In this document: in pieces, positions 23,610-34,654 of the stretch | How positions within the stretch are numbered: position 1 is the stretch's first letter | Layout: every line of letters starts with the position of its first letter | From: Yponomeuta sedellus | Taxonomy: Eukaryota; Arthropoda; Insecta; Lepidoptera; Yponomeutidae | NCBI GenBank assembly: GCA_934045075.1 | Contig: OW203721.1 | Location: 20,690,714 to 20,754,713 of the forward strand | Length of the DNA stretch: 64,000 bases | Reading direction: 5' to 3' | Notes under the pieces: model-generated | The model's database searches: none | What the model saw: the letters and a program-made list of their open reading frames with translations, nothing else | What the model was told of the DNA's origin: nothing | Translations under genes and position numbers: made by a program

Positions 23610-23960
23610 AAACGATAAAATATATATAAAGGTGATAGCGACGTGGTATTAAAGGATGACAAACTAGGCCTTGTCGAAGAACCTGGTTTTCTAGGAGTCA
23701 CAATTGATGCAAAGCTTTACTGGGGTCCACATGTAGAAACATTGTCACAAAGACTTAGTGCTATAGTATGTGCAGCCAAAGTAATCCGGGAAATAACCAA
23801 CGTCGCAACTGTTAAGTTGTTTATTTTAGTTACATCCGTGGTATTATGTCGTATGGCACATTACTGTGGAGCCTGGCAACAAACACTGAGACTATCTGCG
23901 TCTTATAGATAAGGTCATCAGATTTATTTAATTCCACTCCCTTGATCATGTAAAGTCAGT
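23610..23960 (+). mobile_element. non-LTR retrotransposon RT thumb fragment
   Basis: Contains FLGVTIDAKLYWGPHVETLS, QRLSAIVCAAKVIREITNV and a degenerate HYCGAW, typical of the region after the RT palm. It is 5'- and 3'-decayed. It may belong to the same family as the minus-strand fragment at 6700-7260. Confidence 0.65.
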
Positions 23961-24639
23961 TGATAAAATATCTATAAATTGGAGACTTGTGATTATTTAC
24001 AATTTCTAAGAAATAGTTTTCGGCGATACACCGTGATTATTTTGGTAATCAACTTAGGTATTCTTTTGTTCTGGTAAACTCATTACTGTTCAAAATTGTG
24101 TACCTATTTGAAATGCACAGGATATATTGGAGTGTCTTCAACATCAAATTCTTTAGTTGCGTCATAGCTACAATTCTAACAGAAAGTTTTTAAAAAAATG
24201 TATGGCGGAGAATATTTTGAGGACAAACATTTCACTCTTGGGTCTACAGATGCACGCAGTAAGAGCACTGTGCTCATTTCTAGTCCCAAGAGCGAAGGTA
24301 GGTCCAAATTCCTATGAAACACTAGTTCCGGACTTCCGCCGTCTAACAAGAATTAGACATTTAACTTTTAATTGGACGCTTGTACGGATTTCGGAAACTT
24401 TGCTGGCCGTAAGTGTTTTACTATGCTACGCGTTGCGCTTTAACTACCTACCTAAAGATATATCCTATTACATTATATTCGATATTTGCATAATATAAAG
24501 TTCCTCATTAAAGATGAGTTAAAGATAACGATAGATATACAGTCTAATAGCTTTTAAAATATAGCTCGGCTTCTATCGGATAGAATCGGATATATTCGTG
24601 TAATAGAAATATCGGAACTAATATAATAATAATAATAAT

Positions 24640-24875
24640 AAATATTTATGAACATATTACACAGATCTCGTTAGCCCTATACTAAGTACAACTTAATGAC
24701 TTGTGTTATAGGTGCTAACTAGACGATAGATTTAATATAATAATTACAAAGATAACATCCAAGACCCGAGACAAACTAGAAAAGATCGTTTCCTAGTTTG
24801 ACTCAGCCGGGGATCGAACCCGAGACCTTCGGTTTTACAGTCAGCGTGCCACACCGCTGCGCCACCGAGGCCGTC
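24640..24875 (-). mobile_element. tRNA-Tyr-like SINE
   Basis: Third copy, minus orientation, B-box intact. It is preceded by an (AAT)n run at 24626-24640 marking its 3' tail. Confidence 0.72.
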
Positions 24876-24879
24876 ACAT

Positions 24880-25650
24880 AAATTTAAATAACTTCTGAAA
24901 ATAGTGAAAAAGAGTTTTATACCGAGCAGGGAGTACCTACTATTAGGCCTCGTGTGCTTTCGGCGAAAACCGAAGCCTACTCTAGAGCCCTAGCTATCAG
25001 CTATTTTGTAATTAAGCTAAAAGAATATACTTACTTATCGTGAAACAAACATCGGCATACGTATGTGAAGTTATGCTAATTTATATGTTGATTTAAAGGT
25101 TAAGTAATCGTATTTTTTTATCACTTTAGAAACGAAGTAGGTAAATTCGGTATTTGATTTCTAGCCTTACTTTTCTGTTATAGTTAAGGCTAGTTTAAAT
25201 AGGTTACCAAAGAAATACACCATATTTACCTACACTTTTTTTGAACAATAACTATCTGCTCTTAAGTTAAGAAATATCTGTGCAAATTCCTTGTTTATGT
25301 GCAAAACACTCGTGAGATATTCTCATAGGTCCTGACTGAAAACCAGCGCTGAGGGCTCACACCCTCAGCAAAATGCTGAGTCAGCTGCCTGCAGCAACTG
25401 AAACACACCGCGACAAAACTGCTTAAATTGTGTTTACTACCTTACCTTTTGATGTTCTCCGTTAAGTTTGTTTCGTATTTGTAGAATATATGTAGAATAG
25501 AATCCACTCCCTTGTTTAGGTAGTAGAGCATGTATTGCCTCTGACTTGTAAGTGAAGGCTGTCACCGGTAGTCTAAAGAAATAATACTAAAAAATTATTT
25601 ATCGTTATCGTTATTGTTATTTTGTGAGCTTCAACAAGGGTTCTTTAATT
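24880..25650. other. intergenic, nothing recognised
   Basis: AT-rich, no repeat family or ORF identified. Confidence 0.5.
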
Positions 25651-25658
25651 GTGATTAG

Positions 25659-25822
25659 CAAGCAGGAATGATGACGTAGGACGTCCTCCGACCAGATGGG
25701 ATGACGATCTGCGAAAAAATGCTGGCAGACGCTGGATGTGGCAAGCTGAAGACAGGGCGCTATGGCGCTCATTAGGGGAGGAATATGTCGAGCAATAGAC
25801 TAATATAGCCTGAAGAAGAAGT
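25659..25822 (+). mobile_element. RTE-type LINE 3' end, frame-broken
   Basis: Nucleotide match to the last 160 bp of 44395-44680, ending TATAGCCTGAAGAAGAAG. Confidence 0.6.
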
Positions 25823-25964
25823 TGATGATGAATTTGTAACATGAGACGGCGAAGAAATTTCACGAACCATCTCATGCTTTGATTGTCTTAAAGCTGTCCC
25901 CTAATGAGTTCCTAATAGGTACGTAGCTTGAAAAGAAACAAACATAAATAAATTCCTCACAAAA

Positions 25965-26105
25965 TGGTATCCTAGTGTGGTTCCCAAACTAGGATACCAT
26001 GTGGTATAGTAGCCAAACAAGGAAATCACAGACATGAAAATAAAACCCAGACTGAGCCGCGGGACTCGAACCCACATCTAGTTTGATAGGCGTTTGACGT
26101 ACATC
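25965..26105 (-). mobile_element. tRNA-headed SINE, diverged
   Basis: B-box complement GGGACTCGAACCC at right. The conserved 3' part is seen as an inverted pair, GGTATCCTAGT...ACTAGGATACC, at 25967-25999. Confidence 0.5.
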
Positions 26106-26324
26106 CCGAAGGCAGCGGCTTACATTTTACATTGTACATTGACATTCAGCAAACAGAATAGAATGTAAATTCTTTACGTTAAAATAAATGGACTTGATTA
26201 ATTGACATATCCACGTTAAAAACTATGAAAAATAAATGCATTATGTGTGTTTATCGAGAGACCACAAGTTGGATTTTCGGTGTGGGCATGTACTAATGAT
26301 TCGTTTTCTAAGTTATGTTTATTT

Positions 26325-26381
26325 TAAAAACCTATTTAGAGGCTAAAAATTTCACCCATGCCGGGATTCGAACCCGTTATG
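26325..26381 (-). mobile_element. tRNA-module retroposon, 5'-truncated with 12-bp TSD
   Basis: Only the 3' 50 bp (T-arm plus CTAAATAGGTTTTTA). It is flanked by TTATGTTTATTT at 26313-26324 and 26382-26393. The 5' truncation with a target duplication implies LINE-type target-primed reverse transcription. Confidence 0.7.
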
Positions 26382-26425
26382 TTATGTTTATTTGTAAACT
26401 TATGGTAGCAATATGATTATATTCT

Positions 26426-26665
26426 TTTTGTTGCACTAACCCGTGCTAAGGAAAATTTTAAAAACCTATTTAGCTGCAAGTGATGGAAATTACTTTAGCC
26501 AGATATCGCTGCCTGTAAGTGATACAGAGAGTATTATAAAGAGGTTCGAAATTTCACTGATGCCGGTACTTGCTCATTAGCTCAGTTGGAAGAGCGCTGG
26601 CACGGTTAGCCAGAGGGCGCGGTTCGAGTTTTTGCGGAATTTTTAGCCTCTAATTATGTTTTTAA
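26426..26665 (+). mobile_element. tRNA-module retroposon, diverged
   Basis: 5' part GCACTAACCCGTGCTAAGGA, an unusual 5' middle (CTGCAAGTGATGG...), then the sense module with a damaged T-arm and the TTTTTAGCCTCTAA end. Confidence 0.6.
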
Positions 26666-27479
26666 AATTTTAACTTTACTGTGAAGGAAAGCAAATTAAC
26701 CTCTAGACCAACGAAGCAGTCGATTGAATCAATATCAATGAATATAATCTCTTCCGCATGAGGAAGATGGTATCAATTGGTGCTGTATACGCAAGTGGTT
26801 GCTGTATACGACCCTAATTATACTATCTAGATCTGATTGTGCTCGCTCTATCTGACTATACTAGGTAGAACACATGTGTGAAGTAGTTACGTAGGTATTT
26901 ACTTTTAAAAGTACTGTTCCAAGTTTGCAATAAGAGAGATTTCATCACGTTTCAAATTTATAAAGAGAAGTTGCCTCAAATAATTAGAGGTCATATAAAT
27001 TTATAATTGTCGTTAAATCCCAGTTCCATTTAAATTTTGTCTGGAGCTGATTGAACACCAACATATTTCGGAGGAATGATTAAATATGTAAATAGCTTCA
27101 AAAACGTCAGGCAGTATTGGCGGATTTTAGGAGGGAGCATTTAATGCCAAATTTGAATTCAATACATGTATGTAGAAATTACACAAGCAATAATGAATTG
27201 TAAAAGAAAATAAAGTACTGCTTCAACTATTATTCAAAGGATTTTTTGGTTGAGTTTAAAAGATTTAACGCGCTTGTAGAGTCTAACGAGCTAGTAAGGC
27301 ACCCACGTGGATAGGTAGCATTATTTAACACTTAATCATCTGTTGACAATAACATCGTCGTGACCATCTCGGTAACCCAGGGAAACCAAACAAAAATTCA
27401 AAAAGTTGCATAGATGCCCGTTTCACATCCCCCGGTTGTTACCATCGGACGCAGCGCTAAAATACATAATACGAATAGC

Positions 27480-28135
27480 ATGGGGGCATCGACACATCGC
27501 TGGACCGCGGGCGGCGCCGCCGCCGCGACGCCTGAGGCGCCGCGGCGCGTGGTGTCCATGCGGAGCGGAGTTACAGCCATGTTGCGGCCCGAGCAGCGGG
27601 AAATCGCGGCCGCCCATGGGAGGCGTGCGGCGCAAGCGGGAGGGCGCGACGGGCGGCCGGCGCGGCGCGAGCGAGAGGGCCGCTAGGCGGCGCGCGGCGG
27701 AGGGCGGCCGCACCACGCACTCTAGCTCCGGTCGCGTCGACGGGCGGCCGGGAGCGCGCGCCTCGCAACACTGACATCCGTACAGCCTTCTCCCGACTTT
27801 TCTCCTAGTACGTTTTTTGAATGCGCGCCGGCAACAGCGGGCACGTGATACGCCCGCAGCTGTTTTTTCTCTTTCGCTCGGGTCTGTGACAGCTGAGTGT
27901 CGCGTGAGATCGTGTTCGTTTCCCGCCACTTCCAGTAGTAGCGCAGGGAAAGAAATATAAGGGTCTAAGTTTATGGCGCGAAACGTGAGATTTGTCTTAA
28001 TCACATCGCACGTGAACCGTTGACTTTGAGTGCACAATGAACAAAATGACTCGCAAGTTTTCAGTTTGTGCCGATTTTCTCTGAAACTTTATGAAGAAGT
28101 GAAGTCAATTCTCGTTTAAACTGTTAAGGATTTTA
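27480..28135 (+). promoter_or_regulatory. GC-rich promoter island and 5' leader
   Basis: A sharp island of high GC and dense CpG (core about 27484-27775, with NotI- and EagI-like GCGGCCGC strings) in otherwise AT-rich DNA. It is followed by CACGTG (27842-27847), several CAGCTG boxes, a TATA-like ATATAA (27955-27960) and an initiator-like TCAGTT (28061-28066). Two short upstream ORFs lie before the coding start: 28037-28084 (15 codons) and 28091-28102 (3 codons), suggesting translational control. The structure fits a developmental regulator's promoter with a long first intron. Long ORFs on either strand in the island are products of GC bias. Confidence 0.6.
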
Positions 28136-28234
28136 ATGATAATGGATGATTGGGAGCGACACGTTACTCCCCTGCTGCAGGATATGGGATGTTCCAGCGA
28201 AGAAGCACAAGATGACTTCTTTAATCAGCAAGAC
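28136..28234 (+). CDS. first coding exon of an unidentified gene
   Basis: The exon has 33 codons from ATG at 28136 (a second in-frame ATG at 28142 is equally possible): MIMDDWERHVTPLLQDMGCS then SEEAQDDFFNQQD, ending phase 0 at a consensus GTAAGT donor (28235-28240). The peptide is acidic with a W and paired aromatic/hydrophobic positions, as in N-terminal activation segments, but I do not recognise the family. Support is the promoter island directly upstream, the perfect donor, and reading beyond the donor giving unlike sequence. The next exon is not found with confidence; the exon-like stretch at the window's right edge is a candidate 35.7 kb away. Confidence 0.55.
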
Positions 28235-28240
28235 GTAAGT

Positions 28241-29170
28241 GTCATTTTGCGAGTCACATACAACTTTAATTATTTTCAGCAGTATCGTGCACTAGGTTCT
28301 CTATCACATCATTGTCAGGAGTCGGTAATTAAGTTCAGAGGCAAACGATGGTAGGTACTGATATTTACATCCCTTGGTCACACATGTTCGGCGTCCAGCC
28401 AATTTCATTGAATCGTGAATTCGTTCAATCTAAACACGTCACTGCAGCCGCACAGGTACATTCACCCGGTTTATCACGCTTTAAATATTACCTACAGCTA
28501 AAATTGAATCGATTATTTGAGCATATTGTAATAGTAACGACTTATGGTACCTAATCCAAACTGTATTTAGGTATGTAAAATAAGCAACTTATATCGCCCC
28601 TACCGTTTTTTCAAGGGGGGCAGTATAGGTTTTATTACCACGAGTACCCACCACAGAAGCTCAGGTTTCCTCAGAAAGTGTTCCTTGCTATCCCAAATTC
28701 ACAAAAGATTCACAAGTTACGTAAACTTGTGAATTTTAAGTAGCAATACCACCAGTTGAAGGTAAAGGAAAACTTACTGAGCAAACCATTGCTGACAAAG
28801 TTAGAGAACAAAGTAAACAAAGTGTTGTTAAATGCGGCAATGAACCCAAGACCTTTCTAATATGAACCGACGCGCTTCCACAGCTAAAAGAATTATATTA
28901 ATGTATAAGAATTACATAATTATTAATATTGTATTGTAAGGGCGTAAACTTTTACACCACTTTTGTAATGCCTTCTCTTTTTGTTTTGTATCATTTTCAA
29001 ACACAAAATTTTAAATACCGTCACTTTTGGATATTGACACATTACTATTAAACTCTTCGAACAAGAACTCTTATTCTACTCTATTAACGTAACAGTTAAC
29101 AAGTCTATTCAGGACCCTGTTTCATGAAACTGCTATACGAGTAGTTTATTATAGTTTGTTTATAGTTCGA
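28241..29170. other. start of the presumed long intron
   Basis: No exon seen. 28670-28880 looks like a decayed SINE body; an inverted TTCACAAG.TTACGTAAACTTGTGAA pair lies near 28710-28736. Confidence 0.4.
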
Positions 29171-29182
29171 CGTACATTGTTC

Positions 29183-29543
29183 GATATCAACCCTTGTATG
29201 TCCGCACTGCTGGGGCACAGGTCTCTTCCTGCATCGCAGGAAGGTTAGGCCATACTCCACCACGGGGGCCAAGTCCGGGGTCGTGGAGGATTGTAAGACA
29301 GCGGTGGGCATTACTGTCAGAAGTTATCAAGCCGCCTATAAGGCCTCTGACATGGCTTAACGACTACCGTTACATGACGGCCGGCATCAACAGTTAACGT
29401 GTCCTGCGAAGCACGAAAGTACTCATAAAAATGTCACTAGCGGTAGTCACGGGATGGTCACTCATCCTGTACCCGACCGCTACTGTTGTTGCTTAACTCA
29501 AGTGACTGATTTCAATTACTTGATTCGACTAGACCACGAGCGA
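29183..29543 (-). mobile_element. 5S-rRNA-headed SINE with short target duplication
   Basis: Near full length. GTACATTG occurs on both sides (near 29171 and 29551), a probable 8-bp target duplication. The head end reads CGCTCGTGGTCTAG on the minus strand. Confidence 0.75.
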
Positions 29544-29844
29544 TTCAAGGTACATTGCGTACAGTGAATTTAGCGAGACCAGTCGTTTGCGTATGTCCTG
29601 GTAGGTACAGACGCCATAAAATTCATATATTTGAAATGAAACGAGTTAAGTAAACAATGAGTAATTTTGTTCTATATACTCTTTGCAACTATATATTTTT
29701 TTTAATTAAATTACTTACGGTCTTCAATTTCTCGGTTTTGCACTACCACTAAATTTTCCCATCACCCATTGGCTGGCTAGAATAAAATACTAACTAGTAT
29801 TAAGTTCGCTTATTGTGCAATATTTACTTGGTGCAATAGAGAAT

Positions 29845-30002
29845 AGTATTTTCTAAGGTTAACACGAGCTGTAGACATAATTAAAACTGTTTTTATACGG
29901 ATTTCATCCGGGACCACGGCACCTGAAAAAGTGCCGAAACGTTGGAAAATTGTAAAAATGTAATAAACGAGCATAAATCCGTATAAAAACAGTTTTAATT
30001 AA
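29845..30002. mobile_element. 158-bp foldback insert with 12-bp target duplication
   Basis: GCAATAGAGAAT at 29833-29844 and 30003-30014. It contains a perfect 26-bp inverted pair (29879-29904 and 29975-30000) around a GGCAC...GTGCC stem followed by GAAACG. A related piece lies at 33437-33530. Confidence 0.7.
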
Positions 30003-30761
30003 GCAATAGAGAATTTTAATAATAGGTAATAACACTATGGTTAGGTCAACTCAAACAACTTATACTGACTAGGTACTAGATACACAAACGACCGGTCTAG
30101 TTGATGTTACTATAGCAAAGTCATCTTGTTAATATGTGCGCTATCTGAATTTGTAATGGACATCGAAAAGCATGAATTATTGTAGGTCTATATGAAACAG
30201 TCAAATTGTCAAAGAAAACCATGAATTATTTTAGTTCTATGAAACAGGCCCCAGGAGACATGTTGGCTGTTTAAAAGTTCGTAGTCACTATGAGGGTAGG
30301 TGAAAGAGAGTCCTAGTTAACTTATTACTCACTAAAATACTTAATATTGGTTTAAACACCAAACAGTTTAGTATTGGAAAGCTATGCGACTTGAATGATA
30401 CCATGTTTGACAGGAGATGACGTAAAAAAAATACTGGTTGTTGCTCGAAAGCAATTTAATAGTAATTTGTTGTTAGCTCATGAGAGTTTTGTTTATTATT
30501 ACTTCGTTTTTAGGGTTCCGTTGTTAACAAGAAACCTTTATAGTTTCGCCAAGGGCGTCGCCTGCGGTCCGGCCTGTACGCGGTTTGGCACAGAAACGAC
30601 AAGTTCCAGAAAGCTAAAATTTGATAAAGATATAATATTAACTATGCCGACAAAACGATATGATAAGATCTTTAAAAAAACTTTTTCTTAAAATTACCTC
30701 TCTCCTCTCCTACATCTAAATTAAGGATGCGATTTTTGCTCTTATACGGCATAGGTATGGA

Positions 30762-30972
30762 GTCGCCCATAAAGGCCCCTGACATGGCTTAGCATGGCAC
30801 TCGGCACCAACGGCTTAGTGTACCGTGCGAAGCGCGGACAGTAAGGCCCGCCACTGTCTTACAACCCTCCACTAACCCGGACTTGGCCCCCGTGATGGAG
30901 TATGGCCTAACTTTCCTGCAATGCAGGAAGAGACCCGTGCCCCAGCAGTGGGAACATACAAGGGTTGATATC
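30762..30972. mobile_element. internally inverted 5S-headed SINE copy
   Basis: 30762-30838 carries the middle of the SINE in minus orientation. 30838-30972 carries the tail in plus orientation, ending TTGATATC. The join is inside the family's middle. This is the classic 5'-inverted structure of twin-primed retroposition. It is nested inside the AGGGTTCCGT element 30512-31400. Confidence 0.7.
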
Positions 30973-31160
30973 GATAGCGGGGCATCTTTGGATTGGTCAT
31001 TTAAAACTATTGTGGGCTTAGGATGACTATTTTCGATTAAGGGTTCTGTTTGCGAAATATTAAGCTTTTAAGCGCAAGTTATTGTTATAGTAGGGCGTCC
31101 TCTCCCTCTCATGGCTGAACGGTAGATTGTAGAAACGTGAAAAACGTAAAGAGCACATAA

Positions 31161-31230
31161 GTTTTAAAAGAAACTATAACACCTAAGTAAGCTGTAGAGC
31201 TTACTTAGGTGTTATAGTTTCTTTTAAAAC
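31161..31230. repeat. perfect hairpin, 33-bp stem and 4-nt loop
   Basis: 31161-31193 and 31198-31230 are exact reverse complements (arm starts GTTTTAAAAGAAACTATAAC), loop GTAG. No mismatch at all, so it is very recent or maintained. Confidence 0.95.
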
Positions 31231-31567
31231 TTTTAACGTGTAGACGTTAAAGAGAAGCAGGGGAACAACTTGCAAAAGCAGATTTGCAAATTCTATTGAA
31301 AATTACTTTGTTGAAGTTCTTAGTTCCGTAAACCAGATATATAATCCTTCTACGGAACCCTACACTGCACGTGGCTCGACACGCACTTGGCGGGTTTTCT
31401 TAAGTACATACTCTGAAGTCATCGGTTATCATTCGGCTTTCCGTACCACGTATAGCGGTTACTTTTATCAATATCATCGTCATCATCATTATAGACGCTG
31501 AAATCTGGATGATATATAAGTGACGGTTATGTAATTAGTAGGTAACTAAAACTGCAAACTATAAAAA

Positions 31568-31757
31568 GTTTTAAAAACTTATTTAGAGGCAAAAAAAATC
31601 AGCTCTTTCCAGAGAATGGTGTACAGAGGTTCGAAATTTCACTGATGCCGGTGAGTCGCCCATTAGCTCAGTTGGAAAGAGCGCTGGCACGGATAGCCAG
31701 AGGTCGCGGGTTCGATCCCGGCATGGGTGGAATTTTTAGCCTCTAATAGGTTTTTAA
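31568..31757 (+). mobile_element. tRNA-module retroposon copy
   Basis: Sense module with TAGCTCAGTTGG and GGTTCGATCCC, preceded by GAGGTTCGAAATTTCACTGA. It ends GCCTCTAATAGGTTTTTA. The anticodon loop is ACGGATA. Confidence 0.65.
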
Positions 31758-32231
31758 AACAACCAAGAAAGCAAGAGAAATATTAGCAGGCACTACAAAA
31801 TTTGGAATATTCTAACTAAAAGGTAGAGTTAGGGACTGCTACGAGGTTTCACAGGACTGACAGAAATATAAGAGAGGAGATCAATGGCAAAAATTTGTTA
31901 CATCTTAAAATTAACCTTAGGATGTACTCAATTACGACCACATCATACAACGTTCCAAGTTTAGTAACACATTTTTTCCCTGATTTATATTATTTAATAC
32001 CCGGTTTTTAATTGAAAAGACAGTGTACATTTTCATTAAAATTAAAAATAATACTGGGAGATTTATTTATTTTTTTCTTTATATTATCAAATCATTTTGA
32101 AATGAAAGTGGCCGTATGGTTTAGTCTGCTACTCTTTTTCTCTAAAGTTTGCTTGAAGAAATCTCTTACGGATATAAGCTCACCTTCGCAAATTTCTAAC
32201 ATAATATCCTGTTATATGTGATTTATAATAA

Positions 32232-32416
32232 TTCTTCTTCTTCTTCTTCACGTCCACTGCTGGTCATAGCCCTCCCCTAATGAGCGCCATAGCGTAAGGT
32301 TGTGCCATCATTGGGGGGTAATGCCCATAATCCCCACGCTGGGCATGCGGGTTGGGGATCGCAGTTTGGTGGAATTGTACTTCAGGGGGCGCTGCTGCCC
32401 ACCCCCCGGTTTGCGT
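32232..32416 (-). mobile_element. RTE-tailed non-autonomous element
   Basis: Minus copy with (TTC)n tail at left and the GGGCAGCAGCGCCCCCTG block at right. Confidence 0.6.
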
Positions 32417-32509
32417 CCCTTTCATTAATAGGCCTACTCTATTTAAAAACAATGTTCCAGGCAGTGCAGCATTCGAATAGTTCCTTCGACCATCCAGTGC
32501 GAGGTAATG

Positions 32510-32716
32510 TTCGATATTAAGCCGAGTATGACCCCACTGCTAGGCCATACTCCACCACGAGGGCTAAGTCCGGGTTAGTGGAGGATTGTTGGACAGTGGT
32601 AGGCTTCTGACATGGCCTAGCGATTGCCATTACATGACAGCCGGCACCAACGGCTTAACGTGCCTTGCGAAGCAGGTAAGACTCAGAAGCAGGACACTAG
32701 CGGTAGTCACGGATGC
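32510..32716 (-). mobile_element. 5S-headed SINE, partial and deleted
   Basis: Tail with an internal deletion (the GGGCACGGGTCTCTTCC block is missing) plus the middle, up to GTAGTCACGG. The 5S-like head is absent. Confidence 0.6.
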
Positions 32717-33436
32717 AAGGGTCAAAGTTTTATAATAATGCATTATGAATTAATAGGACGCATGTTACAGGCCCAAAAAATAAAAAAAAATATTGCAAGT
32801 GCAGCAAAAGTATCCATAAATAAATAAAAATTAGCGCTAGGCACAACACTAGAAAAATAATTTCATGTTCAACCACAAAAGTCTCATGAAATAGAGGCTT
32901 ACACTAGCCCTCTTCTCCCCGTACACCAATTAACTGATAACTGATTGCGTTTTACGAAAGAAAAGAAATAACAACAGTAATATTGAGGATACAACTTCAC
33001 TATAACCAACGCACTCTACTATACTCGTAGGTATTTTATACATGCATTGCGTCGTGTATAAAATATAAAATAAGTTACATTGTAGATGAATCAGTTACAG
33101 ATTTTGAAATCTGAAACACTGAGAAGAATGAAATACCTACTTAGTGGCCTATGAAACTCTGGAAAATGCCATGTGAGCCTTCAGATGAAGAGCGAAGAGG
33201 ACCTCACTCCTCAGACAAAAACAATTGACAATGAAGAAGCTCGAAGATATTCTTAATGCAGTACAGTACTAAGTTTCTGGATACCAAGTTAAAATTGCAT
33301 GTAATTGTATACGGAATAAAGTCCGTAAATGGGTTTTGAAGTTTCAAAGCTATCATCTCGCTATTTTATACCATGTCAGATAACCAATTACTCTTGAAAA
33401 AGGACGCCTAACCCCAGATGAAGCATGAAATGACTC

Positions 33437-33530
33437 TAAATAAAACTGTTTTTATACGGATTTATGCTCGTCTATTACATTTTTACAATTTTCCGACGTT
33501 TCGGCACTTTTACAGGTGCCGTGCCGTAAC
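33437..33530 (-). mobile_element. fragment related to the 29.9-kb foldback
   Basis: Minus strand carries GGCACCTGTAAAAGTGCCGA, AACGTCGG and the AATCCGTATAAAAACAGTTT arm, but only one arm. Confidence 0.55.
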
Positions 33531-33824
33531 CTAATGCTTCATTTGTAATTAACGAGTCAAAATCTTAAGCAGTGACAGAAAATCAATTCATTAGGTTCTT
33601 TCTTTAATCTCTTCTGGAGTTTGGAGTTCACATAAAGTTTTCTCACTTCACTTACTATGCACAGGGATACGTGTCGAGGTGTGAGGGTAGTTCCAACCAA
33701 TCATCTCCCTTTTTTCGGCTTGAACTGACGTCCACCATGCTCGAAAAACTTACGAGTAGAAGTACAAAACTAGCTGTGAAGGGTCTATTAACCGAATGCG
33801 ACGGAGCCTTAAAAGAAGAGGGCC

Positions 33825-33922
33825 CGTATGTATGTATGTATGTATGTATGTATGTATGTATGTATGTATGTATGTATGTATGTATGTATGTATGTATGTA
33901 TGTATGTATGTATGTATGTATG

Positions 33923-33953
<31 letters not shown>

Positions 33954-34046
33954 GGGTGTATTTATGTATGTATGTATGTATGTATGTATGTATGTATGTA
34001 TGTATGTATGTATGTATGTATGTATGTATGTATGTATGTATGTATG

Positions 34047-34077
<31 letters not shown>

Positions 34078-34080
34078 GTA
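33825..34080. repeat. (TATG)n microsatellite, about 250 bp
   Basis: Pure TATG repeats broken once at about 33951-33966 by TAAGGGTGTATTTA and fading to GTAAGTAAGTAA at the right. The long Cys/Met/Tyr/Val ORFs across it are repeat artefacts. Confidence 0.97.
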
Positions 34081-34568
34081 AGTAATGCCGGCTCTTTATA
34101 CCCTCATAAAGTCAAAACTCTTAATCCAATGGCCAGACTTTGACAATTATAATCTCAATCCATTATATATTATTCCAGGAGTTTTTTTTAAATGTGCTTC
34201 AAATTTGAAATTAATCCAAAAAACAGATTATAAAATTAATTTTCCAAGATGTTCTCTACAATAACACAAGATGGCGTTATTTAAAATTGTCGTGTTTTTT
34301 TGGCTTACTACGCATACCTGATGGCGCTGCTTGTTCGATTATAACTTTATATTCCAGTTATGGTCTATTGTGTTTTTTATTTAGTAACTAAAAAAAAAAC
34401 GCAAGAGAAAAAGATAGAACATAAAATAATTATGAAACAACTGCTGAGCAATCGGGGTCCTAATTTAACATTGTGACTAATTGTGAGGCGCCCGAGTTGA
34501 TGTCGCTTGCTCCGTAGCATTGAATTTTAAGTAAATCCGCAGCAGTTGGGTTAAATTTTTATTTATGC

Positions 34569-34641
34569 CACACCTGGCAATAAAGTGGCATTTTCCGCAC
34601 GCTGCGCGTACGGAAAAAGCCGCTTTCTGGCCAAGTGTAGA
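34569..34641. repeat. foldback hairpin, about 28-bp arms
   Basis: CACACCTGGCAATAAAGTGG... pairs with ...GCTTTCTGGCCAAGTGTAG across a GC-rich loop; several mismatches. Confidence 0.55.
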
Positions 34642-34654
34642 CATAAAAACATGT

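Larger units (their letters stand above)
30512..31400 (+). mobile_element. lepidopteran AGGGTTCCG element with nested inserts
   Basis: AGGGTTCCGTTGTTAAC at left; ACGGAACCCTACACTGC with CACGCACTTGGCGGGTTTT at right. It hosts the inverted SINE (30762-30972) and the perfect hairpin (31161-31230). Confidence 0.65.

Noticed and set aside
24157..24498. 113-aa ORF
   Set aside because: Next to LINE debris, contains plausible but unplaceable stretches (LLGLQMHAVRALCSF); not recognised and likely transposon-derived or chance.
27406..28037. Long ORFs on both strands across the GC island (up to 204 aa)
   Set aside because: Low stop frequency from GC bias; Ala/Arg/Pro-rich with no motif, and overlapping frames all open.
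29880..30000. Complete hammerhead ribozyme
   Set aside because: Only the stem II and GAAAC part is seen; the CTGATGA core is missing in both copies.
33671..34081. 136-aa ORF with long CMYV repeats
   Set aside because: It is the (TATG)n microsatellite read in frame; all frames of a four-base repeat without stops stay open.
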